From assembly GCA_016710335.1 (NCBI GenBank), contig JADJXQ010000001.1:1-64000 (forward strand): a stretch of 64,000 nucleotides of DNA, read 5' to 3'. The DNA is from Rhodospirillales bacterium. Its GTDB lineage: Bacteria; Pseudomonadota; Alphaproteobacteria; Rhodospirillales; Defluviicoccaceae. The notes under the pieces were generated by a model that was not told where the DNA came from, ran no database searches, and saw nothing but the letters and a program-made list of their open reading frames with translations. The first letter of the stretch is position 1; each line of letters opens with the position of its first letter. The position numbers were made by a program, and so were the translations under genes. This document shows positions 8,378 to 20,068 of the stretch, one piece after another.

Positions 8378-9769
8378 TCAGCCGAGGGCCTGGACGATCT
8401 CCTCGGTCATCTTCTTGGCGTCGCCGAGCAGCATCATGGTCTTGTCGGCGAAGAAGAGCGGATTGTCGACGCCGGCGTAGCCGGACGCCAGCGAGCGCTT
8501 GATGAACAGCGTGGAGCCCGCCTTGTCGCAGTCGAAGATCGGCATGCCGTAGATATCGCAGGAGGGATCGGTGCGCGCCAGCGGGTTGGTGACGTCGTTG
8601 GCGCCGATCACGAACGCCACGTCGGCGGTGGCAAACTCGTGGTTGATCTCCTCCAGTTCGAACACCTCGTCGTACGGCACGTTGGCCTCGGCGAGCAGCA
8701 CGTTCATGTGGCCCGGCATGCGGCCCGCCACCGGATGGATGGCGTACTTGACTTCGACGCCTTCCTCCTTCAGCAAGTCTCCCATCTCGCGGAGCGCGTG
8801 CTGGGCCTGGGCGACGGCCATCCCGTAGCCGGGGATGATGATCACCTTGGATGCGTTCTTCATGATGAAGGCGGCGTCTTCGGCGCTGCCGGCCTTGACC
8901 GAGCGTTCGCCGGTGGCGCCGGCCACCGAAGCGACTCCCTCGCCGCCGAAGCCGCCGAGCAGCACGTTGAAGATCGAGCGGTTCATGCCCTTGCACATGA
9001 TGTAGCTGAGGATGGCGCCGGACGAGCCGACCAGCGCCCCGGTGATCACCAGCGCCGGGTTCTGCAGCGTAAATCCGATGCCGGCCGCCGCCCAGCCCGA
9101 GTACGAGTTCAGCATCGAGACAACCACCGGCATGTCGGCGCCGCCGATCGGTATGATCAAGAGGAACCCGATGGCGAACGCCAGCAACACGATGAGCCAG
9201 TAGGCGCCGGCCGATTCGGTGAAGCAGAACCAGATGACGCAGAGGACGATCACCGCCCCCACCACCGCGTTCAGCGGGTGCTGCATCGGAAAGACGATCG
9301 GGTTGCCGCTCATCAGCCCCTGCAGCTTCAGGAACGCGATCACCGAGCCGGAAAATGTGATGGCGCCGATGGCGGTGCCCAACGACATCTCGAGGAGGCT
9401 GCCGCCGGGAAGGTTGCCGGCGATGCCGATGCCGTAAGCACCGGGGTTATAAAAGGCGGCCGTCGCCACCATCACCGCCGCCAAGCCGACCAGGCTGTGG
9501 AACGCCGCGACCAACTGCGGCAACGCCGTCATCTGGATGCGTCTCGCTATCACCGTGCCGGCGGCGCCGCCGATGAGGATGGCTGGAACGAGCAGCCAGT
9601 AGTTGACGACCTCCGGCGACAGCAACGTCGTGACCACGGCAATCGTCATGCCGGCGATGCCGTAGATGTTGCCCATACGGGCCGACTCCGGCGAACTCAG
9701 GCCGCGCAGCGCCATGATGAACAGCACCGCAGCAACCAGGTAGGCGAAGCCGGTTATTGTTTCGGCCAT
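8378..9769 (-). CDS. pntB: NAD(P) transhydrogenase subunit beta
   Basis: 463 residues, full length for bacterial PntB. The first ~290 residues are membrane helices of domain II, starting MAETITGFAYLVAAVLFIM. The C-terminal domain III binds NADP(H): IIPGYGMAVAQAQ is the dinucleotide fold, followed by AGRMPGHMNVLLAEA, EINHEFATADVAFVIGANDV and DNPLFF. It couples proton entry to hydride transfer from NADH to NADP+ in the inner membrane. It is the last gene of a minus-strand operon after pntAA and pntAB, with only 13 bp after pntAB. Confidence 0.97.
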   Translation of the reverse strand: MAETITGFAYLVAAVLFIMALRGLSSPESARMGNIYGIAGMTIAVVTTLLSPEVVNYWLLVPAILIGGAAGTVIARRIQMTALPQLVAAFHSLVGLAAVMVATAAFYNPGAYGIGIAGNLPGGSLLEMSLGTAIGAITFSGSVIAFLKLQGLMSGNPIVFPMQHPLNAVVGAVIVLCVIWFCFTESAGAYWLIVLLAFAIGFLLIIPIGGADMPVVVSMLNSYSGWAAAGIGFTLQNPALVITGALVGSSGAILSYIMCKGMNRSIFNVLLGGFGGEGVASVAGATGERSVKAGSAEDAAFIMKNASKVIIIPGYGMAVAQAQHALREMGDLLKEEGVEVKYAIHPVAGRMPGHMNVLLAEANVPYDEVFELEEINHEFATADVAFVIGANDVTNPLARTDPSCDIYGMPIFDCDKAGSTLFIKRSLASGYAGVDNPLFFADKTMMLLGDAKKMTEEIVQALG

Positions 9770-9782
9770 AGATCCGCGCTCC

Positions 9783-10220
9783 CTACTTCTTCACTTTTTT
9801 CTTGAACATGCCGAGCATGCGCTGGGTGACGATGAATCCGCCGAAGATGTTGACGGACGCCAGCAACACCGCGAAGAAGCCCATGATGCTCGAGAAGTCC
9901 ACGTGCGCAGGTCCGGCTGCGAGCAGGCCGCCGACGATGATCACCGACGAGATGGCGTTGGTCACCGCCATCAGCGGCGAATGCAGTGCCGGCGTGACGC
10001 TCCACACAACGTAAAAGCCGACGAAGATCGCCAGCACGAACACCGTGAACAGCGCGAGAAAATCACCGCTGCCGTGCGCCTCCATCGGCCCACCCACGAG
10101 AGCCGCCTGGGTCGCTTGATGGGCCAACACGGCCGCCCGGTCGGCGAGCACCGCGGCTTCGATGGCGATCTGTCTCGCCGTCTGTTCCAAGCCCGTCTGG
10201 GCGAGAACGGTCGGATCCAT
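9783..10220 (-). CDS. pntAB: NAD(P) transhydrogenase subunit alpha part 2
   Basis: 145 residues forming the membrane part of the alpha subunit when this is encoded separately. Four hydrophobic helices follow an N-terminal soluble stretch: FTVFVLAIFVGFYVVWSVTP, SPLMAVTNAISSVIIVGGLL, FSSIMGFFAVLLASVNIFGG and a basic end (GMFKKKVKK). The ALHSPLMAVTNAIS motif is characteristic. The split of alpha into AA and AB is standard in many alphaproteobacteria. It starts 2 bp after the pntAA stop, so translation is probably coupled. The N-terminal extension of ~50 residues is alanine-rich. Confidence 0.95.
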   Translation of the reverse strand: MDPTVLAQTGLEQTARQIAIEAAVLADRAAVLAHQATQAALVGGPMEAHGSGDFLALFTVFVLAIFVGFYVVWSVTPALHSPLMAVTNAISSVIIVGGLLAAGPAHVDFSSIMGFFAVLLASVNIFGGFIVTQRMLGMFKKKVKK

Positions 10221-10222
10221 GG

Positions 10223-11374
10223 TCAGGAGCCCTCCCCTGTCAGCATCGGGTTGACCACCTTGCCGTCGCGGGTCAGCAGTGTCCCCTTGATGGTCTCGTC
10301 CTCCCAGTCGAACTTGAACGCCTTGTTGTCCTTGTCGACGTGAGGAGTGAGGAAATTCAAGATGTTGCGGGCGTAAAGCGCGCTTGCGTCGCTGGCGAGG
10401 CGGCCCGGAACGTTGATATGGCCGACCAGCTTGACGCCGTGCTTGACGACGACCTCGCCAAGCTCGGACAGGGGGCAGTTGCCCCCCGCCTCGACTGCCA
10501 GATCGACGATGATCGAGCCGGGCTTCATGGTCCGGACCATGTCCTCGGTCACCAGCACCGGCGCCGGCTTGCCCGGAATAAGCGCCGTGGTGATGACGAT
10601 GTCCTGCTTCTTGATGTGCTCCGCCACCACCTTTTTCTGCTTCTCGTAATACTCCGGCGGCATCTCCTTGGCATAGCCGCCCTTGGTCTCGGCGTTCTTC
10701 TCCATTTCCGCATCCACTTCCAGGAACTTGCCGCCGAGGCTGGCGACCTGCTCCTTCGTGGCCGGGCGCACGTCCGTCGCCGTGACAACGGCGCCCATGC
10801 GCTTGGCAGTCGCGATGGCCTGCAGCCCGGCGACGCCGACGCCCATGATGAACACCTTGGCCGGCGGCACCGTCCCGGCGGCTGTCATCATCATCGGCAT
10901 GGCCTTGCCGAACTCGTAAGCCCCGTCGATGACGGCGCGATAGCCGGCGAGGTTGCTCTGGCTCGACAAGATGTCCATGGACTGGGCGCGGGAGATGCGC
11001 GGCATCAGTTCCAGGGCGAAGGCGGTGATGCCGGCTTTGGCGTAAGCGTCCACGTCTTCGCGGTGGGTGAGCGCCTGCAGGTGCCCGACCAACACGGCGC
11101 CCTGCTTCATCATGGCGAGTTCGTTGCCGTCGCCGGAGATGGTCGGGCGCTGCACCTTGAACACCACGTCGGCGTCCTGAAGCGCCGATGCCTCGTCGGC
11201 GGCAATGGTGGCGCCCGCCGCCTCGTACTCGGCGTTAGGCATGGCCGCCGCGTCGCCGGCGCCTGTTTCGACGACCACGTCGAAACCGAAGCCGACGAAT
11301 TTCTTCACCATGTCGGGCGAAGCGGCGACCCGGGATTCGCCCGGCGCGCACTCCTTGGGTATGGCGATTTTCAT
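10223..11374 (-). CDS. pntAA: NAD(P) transhydrogenase subunit alpha part 1
   Basis: 383 residues with the alanine-dehydrogenase/transhydrogenase fold that binds NAD(H) (domain I). The start MKIAIPKECAPGESRVA is the family N-terminus and is preceded by a GGGGGA ribosome site, so ATG 11374 is preferred over an in-frame start 18 codons earlier. The dinucleotide-binding segment is GVGVAGLQAIATAKRMGAVV followed by DVRPATKEQVASLGG; the substrate loop has ALELMPRISRAQSMD. It is the first gene of the pntAA-pntAB-pntB operon and is transcribed divergently from the hydroxyacid-oxoacid transhydrogenase gene. Confidence 0.96.
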   Translation of the reverse strand: MKIAIPKECAPGESRVAASPDMVKKFVGFGFDVVVETGAGDAAAMPNAEYEAAGATIAADEASALQDADVVFKVQRPTISGDGNELAMMKQGAVLVGHLQALTHREDVDAYAKAGITAFALELMPRISRAQSMDILSSQSNLAGYRAVIDGAYEFGKAMPMMMTAAGTVPPAKVFIMGVGVAGLQAIATAKRMGAVVTATDVRPATKEQVASLGGKFLEVDAEMEKNAETKGGYAKEMPPEYYEKQKKVVAEHIKKQDIVITTALIPGKPAPVLVTEDMVRTMKPGSIIVDLAVEAGGNCPLSELGEVVVKHGVKLVGHINVPGRLASDASALYARNILNFLTPHVDKDNKAFKFDWEDETIKGTLLTRDGKVVNPMLTGEGS

Positions 11375-11558
11375 GCTGGGAAGTCCCCCAAGCGCTCGTT
11401 GGAATTGGCTTGGCTGGGGTTTTTGCACACTCGTGCAGCCTTCACAAGGCCTTCAGGAAAAAAACCGGCCGCCATGTTAGGCTTTGACGTGCCAGCCCGG
11501 TTGCCGCGACTATGGAGCGGGTAACGATCAGACATATGAAATCGGGAGGACGAACCGC

Positions 11559-12863
11559 ATGGGCCCGATCTACTACGAGCACCGGCCGGAGGGCGAATTC
11601 GCGTTCACGGTCAACCCCCAAGCGATCAAGTTCGGCGCCGGCGCCTTGGCGGAACTGGGCGCCGACGCCCGCGCCCACGGCATCCGCCGCGCCGCGCTGT
11701 TCATCGATGCGGTGGTGGCGGAGACGGAGCCGGCGGCGGTGGCGCTGCAGTCGCTGAAAGTGGCCGGCATCGACGTCGCCTGCTTCGACGGGGTGCGCAT
11801 CGAACCGACGGACCGCTCGTTCCTCGACGCTACCGCCTTCGCCCGGGAGTCCGGTGCGGACGGTTTCATCTCCCTCGGCGGCGGCTCGGTGATCGATACC
11901 GCCAAGGCGGCGAATCTGCTGAGCACGTACCCCGACGAGCTTCTGGCGTACGTCAACGCGCCGCTCGGCCGCGCCACGCCCATCCCCGGACCGCTCAAGC
12001 CGCACATCGCCTGCCCGACCACGTCCGGCACCGGCAGCGAGACGACCGGCGTCGCGGTGTTCGACATGGTCGAGCTGCATGTGAAGACCGGCATTTCGTC
12101 GAAGCTGCTGAAGCCGACGATGGCGGTGGTCGACCCCACGACGACCCATAGCCTGCCGGCCGGGGTGGTCGCGGCGACCGGCTTCGACGTGTTCACCCAC
12201 GCCATCGAATCCTACACCGCCCGCCCCTACACCAGCCGCGACCGACCGCCGGCGCCGGAGGCCCGGCCGCCCTATCAGGGCGCCAACCCCTTCAGCGACA
12301 TCGGCAGCATGGAGGCGATCCGCCTCGGCGGCCGCTATCTGGTACGAGCCGTCAGCGACGCCAGCGACCGCGAGGCCCGGCACGCGATGATGTTCGCCTC
12401 CACCCTGGCCGGCCTCGCGTTCGGGAACGCCGGCGTGCACATCCCGCATGCGATGTCGTACGCCGTCGCCGGGCTCAAGCACGCCTACACCGCCAGCGGC
12501 TACGAGCACGCCGCGCCGATGGTGCCGCATGGCATCTCGGTGGTCATCAACGCCCCGGCGGCCTTCCGCTTCATTGCAGACGCCTGTCCCGAACGCATCC
12601 TGGCGGCGGCGGCGGCGCTCGGGGCCGACGCGAACGACTGCGGCCCGCAGGCGGCCGGGCCGCTGCTCGCGCAGTGCCTGGTGGCGATGATGCGGGACAC
12701 CGGCCTCCCTAGCGGCATCGCGGCCCTCGGCTACGACGACGGCGACATCCCGGCGCTGGTCAAGGGCACCATGGCGCAGCAGCGCCTCCTGGTCATGGCT
12801 CCCCGCCCGGTCGACGCCGACGACGTGGCCGCCCTGTTCCGCGCCGCAATGCGGTACTGGTGA
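11559..12863 (+). CDS. Hydroxyacid-oxoacid transhydrogenase (ADHFE1-type iron alcohol dehydrogenase)
   Basis: 434 residues of the iron-containing alcohol dehydrogenase family. Cofactor loop GGGSVIDTAK, substrate region CPTTSGTGSETTGVAVFD, and iron-ligand positions in VDPTTTHSLP (D), FDVFTHAIESY (H), HIPHAMSYAVAG (H) and MVPHGISV (H). The insertion SFTARPY-like region with PYQGANPFSDI is characteristic of the ADHFE1/HOT branch, which moves hydride between 4-hydroxybutyrate-type hydroxyacids and 2-oxoglutarate without free cofactor exchange. ATG 11559 follows a clear GGGAGGA; an earlier in-frame start adds unconserved residues. Divergent from pnt. Substrate specificity is inferred from family only. 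Confidence 0.9.
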   Translation: MGPIYYEHRPEGEFAFTVNPQAIKFGAGALAELGADARAHGIRRAALFIDAVVAETEPAAVALQSLKVAGIDVACFDGVRIEPTDRSFLDATAFARESGADGFISLGGGSVIDTAKAANLLSTYPDELLAYVNAPLGRATPIPGPLKPHIACPTTSGTGSETTGVAVFDMVELHVKTGISSKLLKPTMAVVDPTTTHSLPAGVVAATGFDVFTHAIESYTARPYTSRDRPPAPEARPPYQGANPFSDIGSMEAIRLGGRYLVRAVSDASDREARHAMMFASTLAGLAFGNAGVHIPHAMSYAVAGLKHAYTASGYEHAAPMVPHGISVVINAPAAFRFIADACPERILAAAAALGADANDCGPQAAGPLLAQCLVAMMRDTGLPSGIAALGYDDGDIPALVKGTMAQQRLLVMAPRPVDADDVAALFRAAMRYW

Positions 12864-12880
12864 TAAAGGACGACGCAGCG

Positions 12881-13030
12881 ATGGACGACGACGCCAAGGA
12901 CGCCAGAATCAGAGCCCTGGAAGCCAAGGTCGAAGACCTGCAGGCCCGGCTGCGCGCCCTGGAGGAACACTTCCATCTGCAATACATCGGCCCGCCCCGC
13001 GGCTACTTCAAAGACCACCGCGGGCAATGA
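12881..13030 (+). CDS. Small coiled-coil protein, 49 aa
   Basis: ATG 12881 opens a 49-codon frame 17 bp after the transhydrogenase gene, probably in the same transcript, preceded by AAAGGA. The sequence is a short charged coiled coil with heptad-spaced leucines (IRALEAKVEDLQARLRALEE) and a tail with HFHLQYIGPPRGYFKDH. It resembles SlyX-like or other small leucine-zipper proteins in shape only. No function is assigned. Confidence 0.6.
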   Translation: MDDDAKDARIRALEAKVEDLQARLRALEEHFHLQYIGPPRGYFKDHRGQ

Positions 13031-13239
13031 GCAAAGGCCGGCGTGTCCGCGGCGGCGGTGTCGCAATCTACACAGACTGTTCGTACTGGCTCTGCTCGCC
13101 TCGCATGCTCTGGCCGAGGTCGCGTTGGAACAACTGGCGCTGGCGGTGGCGGGAGGGGACTGCGGGCGCGCGGCGAGTTGAGATCGGTACCGATCACTGC
13201 TGGGGTGTTGTCTTACGGGTTCTTACCGGAGGCTACGTG
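13031..13239. other. Intergenic region, nothing recognised
   Basis: About 200 bp between the coiled-coil gene and the AbrB-type antitoxin. Frames here are arginine/tryptophan-rich shadows. A CGGAGG ribosome site for the next gene lies at its end. Confidence 0.4.
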
Positions 13240-13518
13240 ATGCGGTTGGTGAAGTTTTCAAGCAGGGGGCAGTTCGTGATCCCCGGCTCGATCCGCGCCG
13301 CCCACGGCTGGAAGGGCGGGACGGAATTCACAGTGGAGGATCGGCCGGAAGGCCTCTTGCTGAAGCCGAGATGCCCCTTCCCGCCTGCGGCGGCAAACGA
13401 GGTGTTCGGCTGCCTCCGCTACGGCGGTCCGGCGAAGACCGTGGAAGAGATGGACGAGGATGTCGCACGTTCTGTTGCGAACGAGTGGCGTCTGCCCGAT
13501 GACGGAAGTGGCGCTTGA
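13240..13518 (+). CDS. AbrB/MazE-type antitoxin
   Basis: 92-residue protein beginning MRLVKFSSRGQFVIPGSIRA, the swapped-hairpin AbrB/SpoVT DNA-binding motif, followed by WKGGTEFTVEDRPEGLLLKP. The C-terminal ~45 residues (VFGCLRYGGPAKTVEEMDEDV) are the toxin-binding extension seen in AbrB-type partners of PIN toxins. ATG 13240 follows CCGGAGG; a longer in-frame start upstream has no family similarity. The stop codon overlaps the toxin start (TTGA). Intact, whereas its partner is interrupted. Confidence 0.88.
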   Translation: MRLVKFSSRGQFVIPGSIRAAHGWKGGTEFTVEDRPEGLLLKPRCPFPPAAANEVFGCLRYGGPAKTVEEMDEDVARSVANEWRLPDDGSGA

Positions 13519-13997
13519 TCGCCGTGGACACCAACATCCTCGTGCGCTTTCTCGTCAATGACGATGAGGCGCAGGCTCGGGATGCCCAGCACCTGCTCAC
13601 CGATGCCGACTGCGTCTATGTCGCCAAGACGGTTGTGCTAGAGCTGATGTGGGTGTTACAGGCCTCGTAAGGCTTCGACAGGCGCGCCATCGTTGAGGCA
13701 ATTCGCAAGCTCGGCGGCATTGCCCATCTGCATTTCGAAGGGTCGCAGCAGGTTGCCGTCGCGCTCAGCCTCATCGACAGCGGCTTTGACGCCGCCGATG
13801 CGCTGCATCTCGCCTCGTCGCTCGCCACCGACGCGGTCTTCACCTTCGACCGTCGGCTGATCAAGACCTTTAACCGACGGGTGATCGGCGGCGGTCGCGC
13901 ACCCTTCCCGGAGGAACTTCTGAGCCGCACGCTTCGTGTTGAGCTCCCAACGCCGCCGGTGTCGGCTGTGAACCAGAATGATCGGAGTCCGCGCTAG
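13515..13997 (+). pseudogene. PIN-domain toxin (VapC-like) with internal TAA
   Basis: Starts at TTG 13515 overlapping the antitoxin stop and stays in one frame for 160 codons, except for TAA at 13668. Before the stop: IAVDTNILVRFLVNDDEAQA (first acidic residue) and KTVVLELMWVL (second). After it: GFDRRAIVEAIRKLG, DAADALHLASS and TFDRRLIKTF (remaining acidic positions). In relatives this position is usually tyrosine (ASYGF-like), so TAT or TAC to TAA is a likely single substitution. The product would stop at residue 51. The toxin is inactive as written. Confidence 0.82.
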
Positions 13998-14216
13998 CGG
14001 GAGGACGGATGTGCCGGCCTTTCCGGGCCACCCTCGGGACGCGGCACTGATCCGCGGTCTCCGCTTCCACGTAAAGCGAATGACTTGCCGTTCTGGAGAA
14101 GTCGAAGGTCCGGTGAAAAAGATGCGACGCAGGAACCCTGCCGGCTGCGAGTAACCGATCGGAAGCTGATCGCGTGGATCGCGAATTCGCTCCCGACTGA
14201 CAAGGAGAAAACGGAG

Positions 14217-14450
14217 ATGATCGCAAGTTATTGGGATGCGGTGATGAACCCCGAGAAGAACCCTCTCTCTGGTTTACCGAAGACCTATCGCTTCCAGGTG
14301 ATGACCGTGCTGGCGCTGATGTGGACGACAGTCTTCTGCGCCAGCGCCGGCCTGTTCATGTGGTTTCCGGAGTTCGTTGCCGCCCACTTCGTCCTGCTGC
14401 TCATGGGTATCTTCGGAACCAGCTACATCTTCCGCCTGCATCGGGACTAG
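14217..14450 (+). CDS. Small inner-membrane protein, 77 aa
   Basis: 77 residues with two hydrophobic helices, about residues 27-49 (FQVMTVLALMWTTVFCASAG) and 55-72 (FVAAHFVLLLMGIFGTSYIF), ending with a short basic tail. ATG 14217 follows AAGGAGAAAACGGAG, a good ribosome site; an upstream in-frame start reads through intergenic sequence. The family is not recognised. Small two-helix proteins of this type are often membrane-complex accessories, but nothing here shows a partner. Confidence 0.6.
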   Translation: MIASYWDAVMNPEKNPLSGLPKTYRFQVMTVLALMWTTVFCASAGLFMWFPEFVAAHFVLLLMGIFGTSYIFRLHRD

Positions 14451-14463
14451 GCCAGGCAGAGAT

Positions 14464-16968
<2,505 letters not shown>

Positions 16969-16969
16969 C

Positions 16970-19043
16970 CTAGTTCTCCTGTCCCTCGATCTCTGAGAAA
17001 TCGGCGACCTCGGTCGAGCGCGGCGGATTTGCGACAGCAGCCGCAGTCGCGCAGATCCGGGTCCTCGCAGTTCACGGTCACCCTGTCGAAGAAGCGTCGA
17101 CCGGCGGCCGCAGCCGGCGAGCACGCTCATCGCGCCGCGAACGCTCGCCGGCCAGACTGGCGCGATCCGTTCTGCGCCGCGCCCGAGCGCATGCGCAGGC
17201 CTTTTTCCTCCGCTTGCGAAACTCGGACCTCCGGCTCACCGTCGTAACGGCCCGGTCCTTCTTCTCTTCGATGCGAACGATGTTGGATGCACGCTTGAAT
17301 GCGGTCAGCAAGTTAGCACCGTCGTCCGAATTGAGAAAGTCTCTTAACGCGTCGACCCGCGCCAGCAGCCTGACCAGGTCGTCCTCGCCGCCGCGGGCGA
17401 ACACCGCGGAGATCAGGTCATGGCGAACGCCGCGATCGCGCAAGTGCTGTTTCAGCCGCTCCGCAAAGAAGTCGAGCAGGTCCAAGCGGTGGCGACCAGC
17501 CGGGCGGGCCTGCGAGCCGGAGGCGATCCCGGCGCCCTGCGCGGCGGGCCGCCTCGCCGCCGCTCGAACACGGTCAGAACGGGCACCTGAGCCCGTTCTC
17601 GACGATCAGCCGGATCACGCCCAGCGCGGCGCGGCGCAGCGCAAACGGGATCCCCGGAGCCGGTCGGCTTTTCGTTGATGCCGAAGAAGCCCACGAGGGT
17701 ATCGATCTTGTCGGCCAAAGCCACGGCGACGCCGACCGGCGCGGTCGGGCAGCGGTCGCTCGGTCCCTGGGGGGCATAGTGCGCGCCGATGGCGTCCGCC
17801 ACCTCCGGCGCCTCGCCGTCGTGAAGCGCGTAGTAGCGGCCCATGATCCCTTGCAGTTCGGGGAACTCGCCGACCATGCCGGTCGTCAGGTCGGCCTTGC
17901 AGAGCCGCCCCGCCCGCTCCGCCAGGTCCGGTCGGCGCCGGGGATCGCGCGGCGGTCGCGGCGAGACGCGCGAGCCGGCCGCCGCGGCCAGTCGGTGCCC
18001 AGCCTGGCATGGAAGATGCGTTGCCGAGCGCCGGCGACCCGGCTCTCCAGCGGCTGCTTGCGGTCCTGGTCCCAGAAGAACTCGGCATCCGACAGCCGCG
18101 CGCGCAGCACGCGCTCGTTGCCGGCGACGATCGCGGCCCCGCCATCGGGCGCCTCGATGTTGGCGACCACGACGAAGCGCGGCGCCAGCCGGCCGTCTGC
18201 GGTCTTCGAGCGCAAAGTACTTCTGGTGCGCGCGCATCGAGGTCACGAGCACCTCCGGCGGCAGCGTCCATGAAGGCCGCGTCGATCCGTCCCATCAGCA
18301 CCACCGGCCACTCGACGAGCCCCGCGACTTCTTCCAGCAGTCCCGGATCGTCGCGGAGCGTCAGGCCTTCGGCAACGGCGAGCGTCCGGGCGCGCTTCAA
18401 GATCACTTCCTTCCGCTCCTCGCGGTCGAGGATCACGAAGGCCGCAGCTTGTCGCGGTAGTCGGCGAAGCCGGTGACGGCGAAGGGCTCGGGCGCCAGGA
18501 AGCGATGCCCGCGGGTGGTGCCGGCCGTCGGAATCCGGCGACGACGTCAGGGCACCAGGGCGCCGTCGAACAGGCACAGGATCGCCCTGCAGCGGCCGCA
18601 CCCAGCGCGAGCCAGCGCCCCAACGCCCCAGCGCATGGACTTGGGCCGTCGAGCGCGGCCAGGATGCCAGCGACGGGCGCACGCCTCGGCGGCCGCCGCC
18701 CCTGGTGCGTGACCGTGGCGAACCAGGAGCCCTTGCCCGTCTCCGCGCTCTCGCCCGGCGTCGCGGCCGACGCCGGCGGCGCTCAGGAAGCCCGCAATCG
18801 CCTTGTCCGGTGCGTCGGCCCGTGGCCCGCGCCGCTCCTCAGTCGCGTTCGGTTGCGCTGAAGGCAGCCCTCCGACCACCAGCGCGAGCCGCCGCGGCGT
18901 GACGCAACGCCCAGGCCGCCGTGAAAGTCAGGCTGGCGTCATCGAGGCCCTCGCACACCAGGCGCTCGAGATCCTCGGCCGCCCGCGCCTGCATGCGCGC
19001 CGGGATCTCTCCGGAGAGCAGCTCGAGCCAGCAGCTCAGCCAT
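16970..19043 (-). CDS. glyS: Glycine-tRNA ligase beta subunit, frameshifted in this sequence
   Basis: The span (about 691 codons) equals normal GlyS length. It starts MAELL at 19043, then after one extra base the conserved SGEIPARMQARAAEDLERLV. Later pieces in changing frames include DKAIAGFLSAAGV, LVRDGKMTGM-like DLTTGMVGEFPELQGIMGRYYA, ALADKIDTLVGFFGI (catalytic-body HD-like region) and the C-terminal LNSDDGANLLTAFKRASNIV and RLRLLSQIR, ending VADFSEIEGQEN. GlyS carries tRNA-binding and editing-like parts of the alpha2beta2 synthetase. Because the enzyme is essential and the indels are single bases, I read it as a real gene with sequence errors. It overlaps glyQ by 8 bp. Confidence 0.82.
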
Positions 19044-19925
19044 CGCGCCGGCTGGCCCTTCGCCAGGCGCGGCCTCGCCGAGCCACGCCTCCGCGCACCC
19101 GGGGCCAGCGCGCGCACGCGGGCGATATAGGCCTGCCGCTCGGCCACGCTGATCACGCCGCGCGCGTCGAGCAGGTTGAACAGGTGGCTCGCCTTGATGC
19201 ACTGGTCGTAGGCCGGCAGCGCCAGCCCCGGCGTCGAGGCAGTTGCGGCATTCCCTTTCGGCGTCGGCGAAGTGGCGGAACAGCGCCTCGGTGTCGGCGA
19301 CCTCGAAGTTGTAGGCCGAGCCTTCCCTTTCGGCCTGCAGGAACACGTCGCCGTAGCGGGTGCCGCGGCCGTCCCAGTCCAGGTCGTAGACGTTCTCGAC
19401 GCCCTGGATGTACATGGCGAGGCGCTCAAGCCCGTAGGTCAGCTCCACCGACACCGGATCGCACTCGATGCCGCCGACCTGCTGGAAATAGGTGAACTGG
19501 GTGACCTCCATGCCGTCGCACCACACCTCCCAGCCCAGACCCCAGGCGCCCAGCGTCGGGCTCTCCCAGTCGTCCTCCACGAAGCGGAGGTCGTGCAAGG
19601 CGGGGTCGATGCCGAGGTGGTAGAGGCTCTCCAGGTAGAAGTCCTGGGAGTCCGGCGGCGACGGCTTCAGCAGCACCTGGAACTGGTAATAGTGCTGCAG
19701 CCGGTTCGGGTTCTCGCCGTAGCGCCCGTCCTTGGGCCGCCGCGACGGCTGCACATAGGCCGCGTTCCAGGGCTCCGGCCCGAGCGCGCGCAGCGTGGTC
19801 GCCGGATGGAAGGTGCCGGCGCCCACCCCCCACGTCGGAGGGCCCAGGATCGCGCCCCCCCCGGCCCCCCCGAACGTCTGCAGCGACAGGATCAGGGATT
19901 GGAAGGGAGGACCGGCAGACGCCAT
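19036..19925 (-). CDS. glyQ: Glycine-tRNA ligase alpha subunit, frameshifted in this sequence
   Basis: Catalytic subunit of heterotetrameric glycyl-tRNA synthetase; the ~296-codon span matches the family. Seen: VGAGTFHPATTLRALGPEPW, AAYVQPSRRPKDGRYGENPN, RLQHYYQFQVLLKPSPPDSQ, GIECDPVSVELTYGLERLAM and YNFEVADTEALFRHFADAER. One indel near 19245 shifts the end (LALPAYDQCIKASHLFNLLD is in another frame). Residues ~14-30, normally WADQGCVILQPYD-like, read as GGAGGGAILGPPTW and the DNA there is unusually G-rich, as if miscalled. ATG 19925 starts MASAGPPFQSLILSLQ. First gene of glyQ-glyS-ppdK. Confidence 0.87.
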
Positions 19926-20068
19926 GGAACCGTTGCAAGGCTGAAGACCGGTTGCGCCTATCCTGCGCCGCCGGTCGGACGCGCGGACCATACGTCCGTC
20001 GGCTTCGCGCGGTCAAGGCGATGGAGACATGCGCAGCACGCGCATCTCACGGCGCATCGGGTGGGTGG

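Noticed and set aside
8028..13997. Stop-codon reassignment or readthrough explaining internal TAG and TAA in toxin genes
   Set aside because: All housekeeping genes here use TAA, TAG and TGA as normal stops, and the two toxin stops are different codons at non-homologous places.
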